IMG/VR virus record: IMGVR_UViG_3300042559_000515
Coordinates: 1 to 64,000 of that record
Length of the DNA: 64,000 bases
Source of the DNA: a virus
Strand: one strand, 5' to 3'
Shown: positions 62,124 through 64,000 of the stretch, piece by piece
Position numbering within the stretch: position 1 is the first letter of the stretch
Layout: each line of letters begins with the position of its first letter
The notes under the pieces: generated by a model
The model's database searches: none
What the model saw: the letters and a program-made list of their open reading frames with translations, nothing else
What the model was told of the DNA's origin: nothing
Position numbers and translations under genes: made by a program

Positions 62124-62374
62124 TACTTACAGTCGGCGCAAGAACCAGAACCCTTGGGGGTGTTGGTACCACAGTTAGCGCATGATTCCATTTCAGGGCG
62201 CTGAATACCACCAGCAGGGGCGTTATCCATATTCATGCGTTCACCTGTCTTTGGGTGAATGTATGGACCATTCATGCTCTCAAGTTCTTTCATTGACATG
62301 GGTTTTGGTGCTTTAAAGAACCTAGCCCTATCAACACGACCATCTCCTGGTTTTCTACCTATTCCACGAGGCAT
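62123..62374 (-). CDS. Small zinc-ribbon-ended protein
   Basis: An 83-residue protein with an end 'CANCGTNTPKGSGSCADCK', a four-Cys zinc ribbon. Upstream it has 'KPMSMKELESMNGPYIHPKT'. One-base overlap with both neighbours. Function unknown. Confidence 0.6.
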   Translation of the reverse strand: MPRGIGRKPGDGRVDRARFFKAPKPMSMKELESMNGPYIHPKTGERMNMDNAPAGGIQRPEMESCANCGTNTPKGSGSCADCK

Positions 62375-62658
62375 TACTTATCTTCCTTGTCTAAGCCAAA
62401 CTCTTTTAATGTTTCAGGAGAGAAAGTAGCAACCTCTGTGTTGAGGTATGGAGCCTTAGAAGGGTCATCCATCCATTCTCGTGCACTGTCCTGTGCTGGG
62501 TACATGTCAAGGTTTGGTGGCTGTTCTGAACCATCTCCCTGTGTACGAATCATGTCGTTTGCTGAAGTAGCAAGTGAATGACCAAGTCGTGCAACATGTG
62601 CAAAGTTACCCAAACCAATCATGGATGGATACTTTGAGGGGTCTTGCTGACGAGGCAT
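62374..62658 (-). CDS. Unrecognised 94-residue protein
   Basis: 'MPRQQDPSKYPSMIGLGNFA' then helices and an acidic end. One-base overlaps on both sides. Function unknown. Confidence 0.5.
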   Translation of the reverse strand: MPRQQDPSKYPSMIGLGNFAHVARLGHSLATSANDMIRTQGDGSEQPPNLDMYPAQDSAREWMDDPSKAPYLNTEVATFSPETLKEFGLDKEDK

Positions 62659-62987
62659 TAACGGACACCACCACGGATGGCGTTACCAATTTCATCGGCG
62701 TATGGACCGACATCCATGCCACGGTCACGGTCTTTGCGGTACTGGTTGATGAGGTCTTGACCCTTGTACTCGTCAATCTCTTCTGGGTAATCTCCGCCCT
62801 CAAAGTGACGCTCGTATGCCTCATTGTCTGCATACAAAGGTGAGTTTGTGCTCACCTCGTCAAATGCATTCTGCAAAGGCTGGATGGCTGTCTCATTAAT
62901 CCAGTCAGCCAAACGAGCCGCAATTCGTGGGGTATCACGGTGCACAGAGCGACCTCCGTGATTGCGTGTATCCATTCCTTTAGGCAT
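62658..62987 (-). CDS. Unrecognised 109-residue protein
   Basis: Starts MPKGMDTRNHGGRSVHRDTP; a helix 'ARLADWINETAIQPLQNAFD', then acidic, then basic end. Function unknown. Confidence 0.5.
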   Translation of the reverse strand: MPKGMDTRNHGGRSVHRDTPRIAARLADWINETAIQPLQNAFDEVSTNSPLYADNEAYERHFEGGDYPEEIDEYKGQDLINQYRKDRDRGMDVGPYADEIGNAIRGGVR

Positions 62988-62988
62988 T

Positions 62989-63252
62989 TTAGTTTTCTCC
63001 TCTTACTCGGCGGTCTTGTACATCTTCTTCGGTGCGCTCATAGTCGGACGGAAGTCCAACACGGCTCTGAAGAGGACGGCGTGTGCGGTCTGCTGGACCG
63101 ACTGCTTCATCGTAGTCTGATTGCTCTGGGTCATAGTTGATACCCATGAGACCAGCGTTACGCTGTGCGAGCATTTCCTGCTGTGCAATCATCTGATTGC
63201 GCATGTTGATATATGGGTCTGCGATAGGACGCATTCTTTCGTTATGTGCCAT
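62989..63252 (-). CDS. Small protein, sister of the next gene
   Basis: An 87-residue protein starting 'MAHNERMRPIADPYINMRNQ', parallel to the start of 63252-63689 ('MAYNEKGRFIADPYLTTRKY'). The two share an N-terminal 'MAxNExxRxIADPYxxxR' motif, so they come from one ancestor or target the same partner. Confidence 0.55.
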   Translation of the reverse strand: MAHNERMRPIADPYINMRNQMIAQQEMLAQRNAGLMGINYDPEQSDYDEAVGPADRTRRPLQSRVGLPSDYERTEEDVQDRRVRGEN

Positions 63253-63689
63253 TAGTCTTCCTCATCTTCCTTATAGACTTTGTAGTCACGGCGCATTGGC
63301 TTAAAGACTGTGACACCATGACCTGATTCTTGGAATGCCTGAATACCTGCGTCAACTGGAATAGACGAACCACCTTGTCCGTACAAGGTATCTTTACTAC
63401 CCTCTGGCATAAGGTCTGCATCGGTGAATGTATCGTAGGCATAGCCATCGTCATCTCGTTCAAAACCTTGTTGCATATTGCTACGACCTTCAAGATGTGG
63501 AGCATCCCCACTTGGCAGGTCCATATCTTCACGAATCTGCTGTGCTAAGTCACGAGGACCTCGTGCTTCATTTCGCACATCGGTTGCTTGACGATATACA
63601 GAAGTGAGACGCTCTGTAATGTCGTTACGGTATTTCCTAGTAGTTAAATAAGGGTCTGCAATAAAGCGACCTTTTTCGTTATATGCCAT
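63252..63689 (-). CDS. Unrecognised 145-residue protein with shared N-terminus
   Basis: 'MAYNEKGRFIADPYLTTRKY' then helices; acidic middle; end 'YKVYKEDEED'. One-base overlap with the downstream gene. See 62989-63252 for the shared start. Confidence 0.55.
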   Translation of the reverse strand: MAYNEKGRFIADPYLTTRKYRNDITERLTSVYRQATDVRNEARGPRDLAQQIREDMDLPSGDAPHLEGRSNMQQGFERDDDGYAYDTFTDADLMPEGSKDTLYGQGGSSIPVDAGIQAFQESGHGVTVFKPMRRDYKVYKEDEED

Positions 63690-63696
63690 TAGAAAC

Positions 63697-64000
63697 TCAC
63701 TTTACTTTCTCAGGGATTGGGAGTGATAGTGCCATACCACCTGAAGGTGACTTTGGTGGCTTCTTACTGTTGCGAAGAATTGACGAACCGCCTTCATCCT
63801 TTGGAGGATTGTCCCGAAAGGAGTTGCTGTCAGCCCCTTTAGGCTCTCTTGCGTAGTAATCACCTTCAGGCTCAGAATTAGGCTTTTCAAGGGTGTACTT
63901 TTTATTTGCGCCTGTTTGAGTGAACTCGCCTTTTTCGTCTTCTCCACTCCATGACTGGAGGCGAAGTTCTGGAGTAAGTCGGGGGTGTTGTTGACCCGCA
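63697..64000 (-). CDS. Partial unrecognised protein at the right edge
   Basis: The frame is open to the window end, 100 codons visible, stop at 63697. C-terminal sequence is charged and disordered ('QSWSGEDEKGEFTQTGANKK') and ends 'MALSLPIPEKVK'. Seven bases before the next start. Probably part of the same run. Confidence 0.55.
   Translation of the reverse strand, partial: AGQQHPRLTPELRLQSWSGEDEKGEFTQTGANKKYTLEKPNSEPEGDYYAREPKGADSNSFRDNPPKDEGGSSILRNSKKPPKSPSGGMALSLPIPEKVK

Overview
The window is a segment of a large tailed-phage genome with a contractile tail (myovirus morphotype). The sequence shows a tail sheath, tail tube, a capsid protein resembling the N4-gp56 type, a portal, and a large terminase. 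The host is most likely an actinobacterium. Two WhiB-type iron-sulfur regulators (54407-54784 and 56321-56728) and an Rpf-like secreted transglycosylase (55649-56212) are encoded, and WhiB and Rpf are actinobacterial families. Thr-rich linkers in secreted proteins would fit aquatic Actinobacteria or Acidimicrobiia, but that narrower placement is inference. Both window edges cut genes, so this is not the whole genome.

Layout. From 1 to 40627 everything is on the minus strand and reads right to left. In transcription order, 40627-32694 is an accessory block: four ParB-fold proteins, four paralogues of an unrecognised 280-residue family, an acetyltransferase, a holin-like protein and several tiny zinc-ribbon proteins. 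Next, 32583-30965 encodes a secreted anchored protein and a small membrane protein. Then 30940-21644 holds tail fibre and surface genes: collagen-like and Gly/Cys-rich fibres, a glycosyltransferase, and an OB-fold baseplate-like protein. Then come the endolysin (21073-21600), a KTSC protein, the terminase (18197-19762), a metallophosphoesterase, the portal (11648-13336), scaffold, major capsid protein, a fibre with an S74-type chaperone, four neck or connector candidates, sheath, tube, tail assembly chaperone with a probable frameshift extension, and a tape-measure-position protein carrying an M15 peptidase domain.

From 40628 to 42444 there is a 1.8 kb gene-free divergent region with palindromic repeats and a densely folded leader. 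From 42445 to 55138 a plus-strand operon of about 30 mostly tiny, tightly coupled genes follows. Only an SNF2-type helicase, a DUF932 protein, a WhiB protein and a DUF6011-like zinc protein are recognisable. Its codon use looks GC-richer than that of the minus-strand blocks. Five copies of a three-hairpin RNA element sit directly upstream of genes in the first half of this operon; in each copy the 3' arm of hairpin 2 can pair instead with hairpin 3.

A terminator at 55235-55270 separates this operon from a second minus-strand block (55245-64000). That block holds a small zinc protein, an AlpA/MerR-like protein, the Rpf-like protein, a WhiB protein, metabolic or unknown genes, and a run of short unrecognised proteins (60711-64000). 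One coiled-coil gene (56778-57146) is on the plus strand.

The best candidates for undescribed biology are the repeated tripartite RNA elements and the ParB-fold plus paralogue block with its recurring QL/QF short linear motif.
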